From: Pseudomonas sp. RIT623
GTDB taxonomy: Bacteria > Pseudomonadota > Gammaproteobacteria > Pseudomonadales > Pseudomonadaceae
Reading direction: 5' to 3'
Assembly (NCBI RefSeq): GCF_004519305.1
Contig: NZ_SOZA01000008.1
Location: 124,001 to 188,000, forward strand
DNA: 64,000 bases
Shown here: positions 8,224-16,242 of the stretch, piece by piece
Layout: each line of letters starts with the position of its first letter
Numbering within the stretch: position 1 is the stretch's first letter
Program-made: the position numbers and the translations under genes
The notes under the pieces: model-generated
The model's database searches: none
What the model was told of the DNA's origin: nothing
The model's input: only the letters and a program-made list of their open reading frames with translations

Positions 8224-10345
8224 CTGGCCCCGGCGCCTGCTGGCGCTGTCCCTGAGCCTGCCTGCCGGCGCAGCGCTGGCCTGCGGCCCCGACTTCCCGA
8301 TGCAGTTGCTGGGTGACCGCGCGCAAACCCTGGCCGAGTTGCCAGAAGGCAACTTTGCCTTCGAAGTCAACCGCCTTGGCCAGCAGGTGGCGGGGCTCAA
8401 ACCCACCACCGACATCACCCTGACCCCGTACTGGGACAGTGACGACAACGCACGGCCTTATCGCGAGCAACGCAGCCAGGCCGAGGCCAGCGAGCTGCCA
8501 GCGCCGCTGCAGGCGAAAGTCGCGCAGTTGCGTAGCCTGCACGACCCTCGACAGGTAATGGAGCAGGGCGTCGATCTACCCGCTGAGCTGCGCCTGTACC
8601 TGGCGGGCGCGGTAGCCTTCGACACCGACGAGCATGGCCTGGCGGCGGATTATTTCGCCCAGGTGCTGGCCTTGCCCGCCGAGCAACGCAAGCTGCGCAG
8701 TACCTGGGCGGCGTATTCACGGGGACGCGCCCTGGCCGCCCAGAGCGAGGCGGCCGGCGATGCCGCGCAGACGCTTCAAGCCCAGGCCCGGCAGGCGTTC
8801 CAGCAGGCCCGGGCGCTCAGCGCCGAGGGGTTCAGCGACCCGCTGGAGCTGGGTGTTGCCAGCCTCGGCGAGGAAGCCCGCCTGGCCAAGCTGGCCGGCG
8901 ACTGGAACAGCGCCGTGCAGTTATACGCCAACCAGAGCCGCCTGGGCTCGGGCAGCGGCTATAGCTCATTGCGGCAACTGGCCGACGAACTGGTGGCCAT
9001 GCCCGATGAGCAACTGAAGGTGCAGTTGCAGCAACCGCTGCCGCGCAAGCTGCTGACCGCCTACCTGCTCAGCCATATCGGCTGGGATTACGACCGCCAG
9101 CAACCACCCCAGGAACAGCGCTTGCCCGCCTTGCTGCGGGCCAGTGTCGGCGAACCGCTGGACGATGCCGACCGGTTGGCGGCGCTGAGCTACCAGCAGG
9201 GTGACTTCGCGGCGGCCAAGGACTACCTGCAACAGGCAGGCGACACCGGCCTGGCCTGGTGGCTACGGGCCAAACTGGCCTTGCGCGAGGGCGACAAGGC
9301 CCAGGCCACGGCGGCCTATGCCAAGGCTGCCGCGGCGTTCCCCCGTGAAGAGTCGTGGGGCGCGCGACAAACCCCTGCGTGGGACTACGAAAGCCTCAAG
9401 CCCGGTTGCCGGGTCGAGGGCGAGGGCGCGATTCTGGCGCTGGAGCGCGGCGACTACCTGCAAGCGTTCGACTTGCTGTACCGCAGCCAGGACATCTACT
9501 GGCAGGATGCGGCGAACGTTGCCGAGCGTGTGTTGACTGTCGACGAGCTCAAGGGCTACGTCGATGCCCAGGTGCCGGCCGCGCCGGTGGCGCAAGCCGA
9601 GGAGGGTGGCTACGTCCCCCGGCCGGTGGCGACCCAGTTGCGCGAACTGCTGGGCCGGCGCTTGCTGCGTGAAGGACGCTACGACGAAGCACCCGGGTAT
9701 TTCGCCACGCCGCAGTTGCAAGCCGACGCCAAGGCTTATGGTCAGAACCGCCAGGACGCCAACTCGCGCTGGACCGCCACTGGCCGCGCCGAAGCGCTGT
9801 ACGCGGCGGCAACCCTGGCGCGCACGGCGGGCATGGAGATTCTCGGTTACGAAATGGCACCGGACTATGCCTGGCTGGGCGGCAGCTACAGCCTCGGCAG
9901 CGCCGAACTAAAGCCAGGACCTTTCATTGGCGCGGGCGAGCTGCAGCGTCAACTGGCGAGCGCAGCCAAGCCTGACGCGCGTTACCACTACCGTTATATC
10001 GCCGCCGACCTGGCCAGCCAGGCCGCGGACCAGTTGCCCCACAGCAGCCAGGCCTTCGCGGCGGTGCTGTGCACGGCGGCAGGCTGGGTGGCGGGCAGCG
10101 ACCAGGAAATCGCCCTGTACAAACGTTATGTCCAGCAAGGGCCTTTCGTGATGTGGGCGGAAGATTTCGGCAAACAGTGCGAACAGCCCAGGTTCGACCA
10201 GGCCAACAAGCGTTACCTGACCGAATCACTGGACCAGGCGCGCACCACGCTGCGGCCCTACAAGGCGCAGGTGCTGCCGGCCGGCTTGGTGGTCTTGGCC
10301 GGTCTGACCTGGCTGTGGCTGCGCCGGCGCAAGTCGAAGGCGTAG
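8210..10345 (+). CDS. Large secreted/membrane-anchored helical-repeat (TPR-like) protein
   Basis: This 711-aa protein has a signal peptide (RRLLALSLSLPAGAALACG) and a long, alanine-rich helical body with TPR-like pairs, for example QQGDFAAAKDYLQQAGDTG and KAQATAAYAKAAAAFP. A single C-terminal transmembrane helix (LPAGLVVLAGLTWLWL) is followed by RRRKSKA. The bulk should therefore sit in the periplasm, tethered to the inner membrane. The ATG at 8210 has a ggag site and overlaps the end of the DUF3142 gene, implying joint function. No catalytic motif is visible. Confidence 0.78.
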   Translation: MSTPNWPRRLLALSLSLPAGAALACGPDFPMQLLGDRAQTLAELPEGNFAFEVNRLGQQVAGLKPTTDITLTPYWDSDDNARPYREQRSQAEASELPAPLQAKVAQLRSLHDPRQVMEQGVDLPAELRLYLAGAVAFDTDEHGLAADYFAQVLALPAEQRKLRSTWAAYSRGRALAAQSEAAGDAAQTLQAQARQAFQQARALSAEGFSDPLELGVASLGEEARLAKLAGDWNSAVQLYANQSRLGSGSGYSSLRQLADELVAMPDEQLKVQLQQPLPRKLLTAYLLSHIGWDYDRQQPPQEQRLPALLRASVGEPLDDADRLAALSYQQGDFAAAKDYLQQAGDTGLAWWLRAKLALREGDKAQATAAYAKAAAAFPREESWGARQTPAWDYESLKPGCRVEGEGAILALERGDYLQAFDLLYRSQDIYWQDAANVAERVLTVDELKGYVDAQVPAAPVAQAEEGGYVPRPVATQLRELLGRRLLREGRYDEAPGYFATPQLQADAKAYGQNRQDANSRWTATGRAEALYAAATLARTAGMEILGYEMAPDYAWLGGSYSLGSAELKPGPFIGAGELQRQLASAAKPDARYHYRYIAADLASQAADQLPHSSQAFAAVLCTAAGWVAGSDQEIALYKRYVQQGPFVMWAEDFGKQCEQPRFDQANKRYLTESLDQARTTLRPYKAQVLPAGLVVLAGLTWLWLRRRKSKA

Positions 10346-10359
10346 GAGGAGGGCGGGAA

Positions 10360-10392
10360 TGGCTCAACTAGACTGAAGCTGTGGTTGAGCCA
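10360..10392 (+). terminator. Hairpin after the helical-repeat gene
   Basis: A perfect 9-bp inverted repeat (tggctcaac / gttgagcca) encloses a 15-nt loop just after the stop at 10345. There is no T-run, so it may be a weak terminator or an RNA-processing structure, not a classic intrinsic terminator. Confidence 0.4.
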
Positions 10393-10419
10393 GACGCGCC
10401 GAGCGCAGGGGTGCTGATC

Positions 10420-10845
10420 ATGCGCAGGTTGATGCTGTTGTTGCTCGCCATCAGCGCGACGCCCGCGTGCCAGGCGCCCATGCCCGCCGCCGACCCGCAG
10501 ATGGCCTGGGTCGACTTGTCGATGCCGTTCCCCAACGACCGCGTGCTGCTGGCCGAACGCCTGGACCGACAGCGTCTGAGCGAAGGTCGTTTCTTCCAGG
10601 TCAGCCCCGGCAGCCATGAACTGGTGGTGCGCTTCGATTACGAGGCAAACGGTGGCGGCGGCATGGGCCTGATGGACGGCACGACCGTGCGCCAGTGTTA
10701 CCTGACCCTGCAATACCCGCATTTCCAGGCTGGCCAACGTTATGTGCTCGAGGCACGCTCCATGGCATTGACGCCGCAAGCCAGGCTGTACAATACCGCA
10801 CGCCAGATCGTCGCCGAGGCCAGCGAGTATTACTGCCTGATGTAG
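10420..10845 (+). CDS. Small lipoprotein, PA0061/PA0062-like
   Basis: This 141-aa protein starts MRRLMLLLLAISATPAC, a short lipoprotein-type signal. The mature domain contains DRVLLAERLDRQRLSEGRFFQVSPGSHELVVRF and a later beta-rich segment with two cysteines (RQCYLTL and EYYCLM). The overall pattern, a positively charged loop and a SPGSHEL turn, recalls the PA0061/PA0062 lipoprotein family. The ATG at 10420 places the signal peptide at the N-terminus. Function unknown. Confidence 0.72.
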   Translation: MRRLMLLLLAISATPACQAPMPAADPQMAWVDLSMPFPNDRVLLAERLDRQRLSEGRFFQVSPGSHELVVRFDYEANGGGGMGLMDGTTVRQCYLTLQYPHFQAGQRYVLEARSMALTPQARLYNTARQIVAEASEYYCLM

Positions 10846-10902
10846 CGGCGCAACCTTTTACCTTAAGTGCTTTCCCATGCCTGCCCGAGTGTTGCCTTAA
10901 AC

Positions 10903-11523
10903 ATGAGTCGATCGCTGTTCATTTCGCTGGATGGGCCCAAGGGTACCGGCAAGACCACCTTGCTGGAGACCGTCACCCAGGTGCTGCGGGCAGACAACAG
11001 GATGGTGATTCGCATCAGCGAGAGAAACCGCGATCCCTACAGGGCAGAAACCATGGCGCTGGTAAACCAGTTCGTCAGGGACCCTTGTCGTGAACTGGAA
11101 CTGCGGGTTTGTCAGCGCCTGGCCGATAGCCGCGCCTGGATCTCGCAGCAGGTGCTGCCTCAGCAGCCGGCTGGCAGCATCATCCTGATCGATCGCTGGT
11201 ATCCGTCCGATGCCGCGTTTCGCCGGTTGGTGCCGTTTGCCGAGATCTTGCAGATGAACATCGAGCGCAATGTGCGGGTGCCGGATGTGCATGTGGGGGT
11301 TGTCACGGCGCCGGAGATTTCCTGGGCCAGGGCGACGGCACGCAACAGTGGATTGCGCAGCACGGTGATGCATGCGTTCGATGAACATGTGGCGTGTACC
11401 GAGGCGTTCGAGCGCGTGGCTGCGGAACAAGGATGGGTGTTGTGTCGCAACGAAGGGAGCCTGGAAGAAGCGACGATGCAGGTGGTGGCGCAGATTCGGC
11501 GGATGTTTGCAACGCAGGATTAA
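10903..11523 (+). CDS. dTMP kinase-like P-loop nucleoside monophosphate kinase
   Basis: This 206-aa protein has the P-loop SLDGPKGTGKTTLL (about 8-21), the lid/DR motif LIDRWYPSDAAFRR, and the general thymidylate-kinase layout. It is probably a paralogue and not the housekeeping tmk, because the family DRY/LID details are modified. Its last codons (EATMQVVAQIRR) lie in a 32-bp stretch that recurs at 19296-19327. This gene's 3' end is therefore the apparent insertion site of the following island. The start at 10903 is the ATG closest to the P-loop strand. Confidence 0.8.
   Translation: MSRSLFISLDGPKGTGKTTLLETVTQVLRADNRMVIRISERNRDPYRAETMALVNQFVRDPCRELELRVCQRLADSRAWISQQVLPQQPAGSIILIDRWYPSDAAFRRLVPFAEILQMNIERNVRVPDVHVGVVTAPEISWARATARNSGLRSTVMHAFDEHVACTEAFERVAAEQGWVLCRNEGSLEEATMQVVAQIRRMFATQD
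11471..11502 (+). repeat. Left copy of island-flanking direct repeat (att-like)
   Basis: This 32-bp segment at the 3' end of the dTMP-kinase-like gene matches 19296-19327 at 31 of 32 positions, including 25 consecutive bases (11478-11502). Both copies are read in the same codon phase (QVVAQIRR). It is probably an attL-type junction of an integrated element. Confidence 0.75.
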
Positions 11524-11574
11524 AATTATTGTTCACTGGCGAGTGCCTCTTGCAGAAACGACTCGGAGCAATGG

Positions 11575-11706
11575 ATGAATCGTGATGAATTCTTGAAGTC
11601 TGATGATGTGCAGGGTTTTGTCTCATGGATGGCGGTGACCCTGCCTGGCTTGCCCATCGACGACCTTACCAAGCGAGGGGGAGTAGACCATGGGCGATCT
11701 GATTGA
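11575..11706 (+). pseudogene. Possible truncated gene start next to island junction
   Basis: A short frame encodes MNRDEFLKSDDVQGFVSWM and continues ...LPGLPIDDLTKRGGVDHGRSD before a stop (43 residues). It reads like the beginning of a longer cytosolic protein that has been cut, since an ordered, charged N-terminus stops abruptly. It lies 51 bp after the kinase gene. No family can be named with certainty. Confidence 0.35.
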
Positions 11707-12043
11707 ACGAGAACGCCGGTTCAGACGGCTGCTTTGGGCTCTCTCCCGCGATCTGCGTACTTTGGCTCCGTCTTGTACGCACCTCCTCATGCTCGTCAAA
11801 AGGTCGAATCACCCCTCGGGCCGCAAAATATTAGACTTCCAATCAATTCCGGCGCCGTGACTGGAGCGTTTTACAGAAGTGAGCCGAGAATCCTACGAGT
11901 AGAAGCTAGCCCGCATTCTGATGATTTGGAGAAATTCCTTAGCGAATGGGAGAAATAAGTGACGTTTCTTCTAATGTATCGAAGTCGTTGACCGAAAGAC
12001 TGCAAAAATAGATGCACATTTTTGATTCCGCCATACATACCAT

Positions 12044-12074
12044 GGAGGCCTTCGTCGCTGAAGGCCTCCTTTGT
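12044..12074. terminator. Intrinsic terminator between convergent units
   Basis: A perfect 10-bp GC-rich stem (ggaggccttc / gaaggcctcc) with a 6-nt loop is followed by tttgtt. It sits between the plus-strand remnants and the 3' end of the minus-strand helicase gene, where it can terminate rightward transcription and may also act leftward. Confidence 0.75.
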
Positions 12075-12151
12075 TATAAGTTTGCGATAAACATAGATAC
12101 AAAGTCAAGCTACGGGTAAAAATTAAGAAATGCCTTTAGAGTATTTCAGTG

Positions 12152-14767
12152 TTACCGACTCCATGTTAGCTTTGTTAGTTCCACGGTTCGAGATAGGGCT
12201 TCCGATTTCTTTGAGAACTTTGCCTTTTTGATGTCTTCGTATGCGATCGGGCCAAGAATGTTTTTAACCCTAATGTCTGCCGCCATGTCAGAAAGCATCT
12301 GCCCTACGGTTTTCCATTTTTTTGCGCCCCTCCTGTCTCGCAAACCTTTTCCATCGACAAGGCTCATGATTACCTCAATGCTTCTAGCGTTAAGACCGAT
12401 AGCGTCAGTGTGATAGATGAAATCAGCGCCGCACAGTGATAGAGAATTTTCACTACCAACGCTTCGGTTGACTTCCAACCTGATTGGCTCGTATGCATTT
12501 TTGTCGCTTTCAGGCGCCTCCAGCCAGTTCTCCCACGAGTCATGGACAAAGTAGTCGTCGCTATCAGACAACAGGTTGCTTATGTCTGAACTGTGAGAGA
12601 GTACAAGCTGGTGCTTAGTTCTCGTCATGGCCACATAAAATTTAGAAATATCTCGGAATTGCTCCTCTTTCGGGGCAGTTTGATCTGGCAACACATCGCT
12701 TGAACAATTCAAGATCACCATGTAGTCGAATTCAAAACCTTTGGTTTGTTCAAGGTCGGATACGAAAATATCGCTTGTATCAAGGTCAAGCCCGCCATCA
12801 AGCAATGGAAGTCCCGTCCGTTTTGCTAATGTGTCGACCTCGTAGCTTGTAAACCCGCAGTAGGCGATGCAGGCTTTCCGTCCTGGGTGATTCAAAATTT
12901 CTTTACGAAGATAGCTCAGTGCGAAAGCAAATTCTTGCCGCAGTGACTTGGCCTCCAAAATAAGAGGAGTTGTTCCGCTACGATCTGCCAGCTCAGGGTC
13001 TAGGAATTCATAATCTTCTACAGATTGGTGCTCTAGGCTATAATGCAGCTTTAAGATGTGGAATGCAGCTTTTAGAACATCTTTTGTATTTCTGTAGTTT
13101 TTCTTCAGGCTCAGTGATCTGTTGCTGCACTCAATACCAGCCAGTCTCATGCTCTGTCTTTTGGTTTTAACTTGTTGCGCAGCATCGCCGCATAGAAAAA
13201 TATCGTTTTGCGCGATCGGGGTAAGGGCGCGGATTATGTCAAGTTCAATCGTGCCAAAGTCCTGGCATTCGTCTATGATGATTGACTTGTATACGGCTTT
13301 GAAATTGTTCTTATGCTTGTATAGCTCGGTGGCAAGGCCGAGGTAGTCGCAAATCCCGATATCCCTCATCTTCTTCTCCCAACTATCAAGGCCTTGAAGA
13401 ATCAATGAGCGCGTTTCGCCATCAAATGGAATTACTCGACCTTCACGCTCGGTTTTTAAGTATTCTTCTCGGCGTTCTTTGGGAAGGGCGGATCGAATCC
13501 AATCAAATTCCTCACGGATATAATGCTCTGAATTTATCCCGCGTTGAATTAGAGTCTTATGAATTGGGAGCAAAACCTTTGCATCGCTATTGTTAAGTTC
13601 GCACCGATAAAATTCCGTCCAGATCTCATCAATATGCTCCTCACTTTTCCAGGTTTTGTCATCATAAATTTTCTGATGTTCCGGCTCGAAGTCGGAAAGA
13701 AGATTTTGGCAGAGCTTGAAGAATGGAAGCACATCGATCCGGCTACATAAATCAGCAGGAGCTGCGTCTTTGACCAAATTCTCAATTAGGTGCGCTAGTG
13801 GCTTGTTTAGAGTGATCACCAAAATCCGCTCATTTGGATTTTTGTTTGCCAGCCAAATAGCACGACGAACCACCACGCAGGTCTTTCCTGATCCTGAGAC
13901 GCCGATAAGCTTCGCCGGCCCATTAAAGTTAGCTGTAGCAATCTTTTCCTGCTCCGGATGCATGAATAACATCCAAGCTTTATAATCACCACCCATCATG
14001 ACTTGATCAGCTCTTGCCAAGAACTCCTCATCATGCGGCCTGAATTCAATGAGTGCGTCTCCAAATTTTACTGATTGCACTTCCTCTGCTGGAAGCTCGT
14101 CAATTTCTCGACTATCGCCAACATAAAGCCTTAGACGCTCATTTGCAGCAAGAATATTATCGGATCGAACCAGAATCAGTGCATCAAATAAGGCCTTTGA
14201 ATGCTCTTCGTCATCGACCTTGATCGCGACTTGATAAATTTCTTGTTCGGTGTGGGCGCCAGTCAGCTGTTCAATTTCTCTGCATAGCGCTCTTGATAAG
14301 CCATTTACTGCACGATCAAAGAGATCTGCCGGGTCGAACAATGTGAATAATGGCTCCGAGTGAAAAGATAATCCTCCACCCAGTGAGAGTCTCTCTTGAG
14401 TGCTTGCGGAAGCGGGGACAAAATTTACGACGCCTTGGTTACTGACGCTAAATTTTACGTCGGTATGTCGTTTGAGCCAGGCATCCGTATCCTCATGATT
14501 GCCAAAAAAAAGAAAAAACACGACATTGTCGTCTTGAACTGTAACTAACCTCGACCTGCCTGTCAGGTCATATTTTATACATTTGTCTATACGGCTTTCG
14601 CCAAAATTAGTTGTCTTCATGCCCGTGAATGGGTCTTCATCGAGGGCAATTCGTCCAAACATTGCTTGGACATCTTGCGCGGCCTTCTGGCTTGAACCGC
14701 CGGCCTTCACCATCTGCTGGATGTTAGAACGAAAATCCTTGTGTTCCACATATCTGATATTGGTCAT
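12152..14767 (-). CDS. RelE-fold domain fused to UvrD-like SF1 helicase (putative defence protein)
   Basis: This protein is 871 aa. Residues 1-105 look like a RelE/ParE toxin fold: small alpha/beta, DPFTGMKTTNF, then SRLVTVQDDNVVFFLFFGNHEDTDAW, resembling the toxin core strand and its terminal DVY-type helix. From about residue 265 a complete SF1 helicase follows: Q motif HPEQEKIA (270-277), Walker A GVSGSGKT (289-296), motif II IIDECQDFG (497-505), motif III FLCGDAAQQ (524-532), motif IV KKNYRN, motif V EQTKGFEFDY and motif VI KFYVAMTRTKHQL. Residues 105-265 match nothing I know. The DNA is clearly AT-richer than the neighbouring genes. A role against phages or plasmids is inferred from context. 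Confidence 0.8.
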   Translation of the reverse strand: MTNIRYVEHKDFRSNIQQMVKAGGSSQKAAQDVQAMFGRIALDEDPFTGMKTTNFGESRIDKCIKYDLTGRSRLVTVQDDNVVFFLFFGNHEDTDAWLKRHTDVKFSVSNQGVVNFVPASASTQERLSLGGGLSFHSEPLFTLFDPADLFDRAVNGLSRALCREIEQLTGAHTEQEIYQVAIKVDDEEHSKALFDALILVRSDNILAANERLRLYVGDSREIDELPAEEVQSVKFGDALIEFRPHDEEFLARADQVMMGGDYKAWMLFMHPEQEKIATANFNGPAKLIGVSGSGKTCVVVRRAIWLANKNPNERILVITLNKPLAHLIENLVKDAAPADLCSRIDVLPFFKLCQNLLSDFEPEHQKIYDDKTWKSEEHIDEIWTEFYRCELNNSDAKVLLPIHKTLIQRGINSEHYIREEFDWIRSALPKERREEYLKTEREGRVIPFDGETRSLILQGLDSWEKKMRDIGICDYLGLATELYKHKNNFKAVYKSIIIDECQDFGTIELDIIRALTPIAQNDIFLCGDAAQQVKTKRQSMRLAGIECSNRSLSLKKNYRNTKDVLKAAFHILKLHYSLEHQSVEDYEFLDPELADRSGTTPLILEAKSLRQEFAFALSYLRKEILNHPGRKACIAYCGFTSYEVDTLAKRTGLPLLDGGLDLDTSDIFVSDLEQTKGFEFDYMVILNCSSDVLPDQTAPKEEQFRDISKFYVAMTRTKHQLVLSHSSDISNLLSDSDDYFVHDSWENWLEAPESDKNAYEPIRLEVNRSVGSENSLSLCGADFIYHTDAIGLNARSIEVIMSLVDGKGLRDRRGAKKWKTVGQMLSDMAADIRVKNILGPIAYEDIKKAKFSKKSEALSRTVELTKLTWSR

Positions 14768-14905
14768 TACGCGCTCGAAAGGAGTGGTGGTAAGGCTTGG
14801 ATTACAAAGCTGCGCAATGATTGACGGCGCAGTCCTTTATGGCCATGTTTTTGATATCATGATTCGAGCGGCTTTGGAAGCATGTTTCTGACCTCAAGGT
14901 CTTGA

Positions 14906-15193
14906 ATGAGCAGAAGCCCGCACGATGACACATGGAAGCTGCCGCTGCCGCTGCCGCTGATGATTGATCACGAGCAAAGGGCGGGGCATTTTCTCAATGT
15001 TTGCATGTGTCAAGACAAAAATCCCAGCAGCGGATCTAGGTATCATAGGGTTTGCATAGCGCTAGATGAAGAAATTAGCCTTCCATGCATCAGCATCGAC
15101 AACCGAGCGTTTGCTTTCAGTATTGTGGATGCGCTATGGCTGATCGAGAATCTTCAGATCGCCGGGTACCTCGCAGCGATGGCTGATGAATAG
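14906..15193 (+). CDS. Hypothetical small protein of the island
   Basis: This 95-aa frame begins MSRSPHDDTWKLPLPLPLMI and has a balanced composition, with a plausible amphipathic C-terminus (SIVDALWLIENLQIAGYLAAM). It is divergent from the helicase gene. No good ribosome site precedes the ATG, and a ctgccg repeat lies in the N-terminal coding part, so it may not be real. Unrecognised. Confidence 0.4.
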   Translation: MSRSPHDDTWKLPLPLPLMIDHEQRAGHFLNVCMCQDKNPSSGSRYHRVCIALDEEISLPCISIDNRAFAFSIVDALWLIENLQIAGYLAAMADE

Positions 15194-15259
15194 GCTTGCG
15201 AAGCAGAGGGAGTGACTCTCGTGCAGAAGCCCGAGGGTAGGGGGTTGTAACGTAGTTTC

Positions 15260-15290
15260 TGGAATGTAACATCAGCCATGTTACATTCCA
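15260..15290. repeat. Perfect 12-bp palindrome near the HNH gene end
   Basis: tggaatgtaaca / tgttacattcca encloses a 7-nt loop. Flanking positions 15246 (tgtaacg) and 15299 (gttacga) carry further copies of the tgtaac/gttac core, giving four copies in about 60 bp. It lies just beyond the 3' end of the HNH gene. It could be a terminator hairpin or a binding array. No T-run follows on either strand. Confidence 0.7.
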
Positions 15291-15314
15291 AAAAACGTGT
15301 TACGAACCATGAGG

Positions 15315-16094
15315 TCAGGCCGCAGGGGCAGAGCGCCTCTTTGCTTCATCCAGGTGCTCTTTAAGCTTCGCAATGCTCATAACCTCCGATCCACGATGCA
15401 CCACCGCATGGCAATTCGGGCACAGCGGGATCAAATCCTTTATTGGATCGAGCTTGTACTCTGCGCCGATCGTACTCAGAGGAACGATGTGGTGAACATG
15501 GATGAGCCCTTCAGCAACCTCGCCATAAGCCAGTCCGAAGTCAAATTTGCACGCAAAGCAAACCGCTTTGTAGTGTTCAATACATGCTGCCCGAGCCTGA
15601 GCGCTACGCTCATAGGCATTAACCGTTACCTCTCGGACAGCGCCCTCAAGGTACAGCTCGGGCTGACTGACCTCTTCAGGGAGCGCAGGCATCGGCGGCT
15701 CGTCGTGCGCAAACCAGTCGCCATCCTGCTTCAATAACCATTTACGCGTGATGGATCGCTCAAAATTTTTGATCTTTGCAGGGCCAGCACCGTCCTCATC
15801 CTGGCGCTCATCCGAGTGTGTAATCTTGAACGTATAGAGTTCGTATCCTTCCTCTCCAACCAACCTGAGATGCTCGACGCTCTGCGAGTAACCATGGTTG
15901 CGACGCCCGTTCTCGACTTCCCAATCCTCGCTGAGGAGGAGTGAACGACCGCCAGTTATATGGATATCCCACGCGCCAAAAATGATCTTGCGCTCCTGGT
16001 GATTCACAAACGACCAGCTCCACGTCCAGTTGTTACACGTCGCACCCAAGGACTCTATGAACGATTTGCGGCTTGGGTAGTAGGGAGTAGTCAT
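15315..16094 (-). CDS. HNH endonuclease with novel N-terminal domain
   Basis: This 259-aa protein starts MTTPYYPSRKSFIESLG (ATG 16094; the upstream extension is unconvincing). Residues 10-125 form an aromatic-rich domain (NNWTWSWSFVNHQERKIIFGAWD) that may be a DNA- or modification-reader module. The C-terminus is a clear HNH nuclease, LIHVHHIVPLSTI followed by LIPLCPNCHAVVHR, including zinc-type CPNC with CFAC at about 193-196. Such proteins often act as modification-dependent or phage-directed restriction enzymes. It is divergent from the OLD nuclease operon by 148 bp, so shared regulation or joint action is possible. Confidence 0.85.
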   Translation of the reverse strand: MTTPYYPSRKSFIESLGATCNNWTWSWSFVNHQERKIIFGAWDIHITGGRSLLLSEDWEVENGRRNHGYSQSVEHLRLVGEEGYELYTFKITHSDERQDEDGAGPAKIKNFERSITRKWLLKQDGDWFAHDEPPMPALPEEVSQPELYLEGAVREVTVNAYERSAQARAACIEHYKAVCFACKFDFGLAYGEVAEGLIHVHHIVPLSTIGAEYKLDPIKDLIPLCPNCHAVVHRGSEVMSIAKLKEHLDEAKRRSAPAA

Positions 16095-16242
16095 ACGCAG
16101 ATCCTGTGCGTGGAATGCCAAAGGAGTGGTGAGGGACGTACGGAGCGTGACGGAGTCGACAACGTTAGCGCTTCGCTTATAGCATACGGCCACACGGCCA
16201 TCAAAGCGCCATAACAAAGCACTTCGCCAAGGAACGTCGACT

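Noticed and set aside
11734..11958. 74-codon plus-strand frame near the left island end
   Set aside because: TTG start, no ribosome site and no family; it may be a fragment but cannot be supported as a gene.
12044..12074. Palindrome considered as an attachment site
   Set aside because: GC-rich 10-bp stem with a short loop and trailing T-rich bases between convergent units fits an ordinary terminator.
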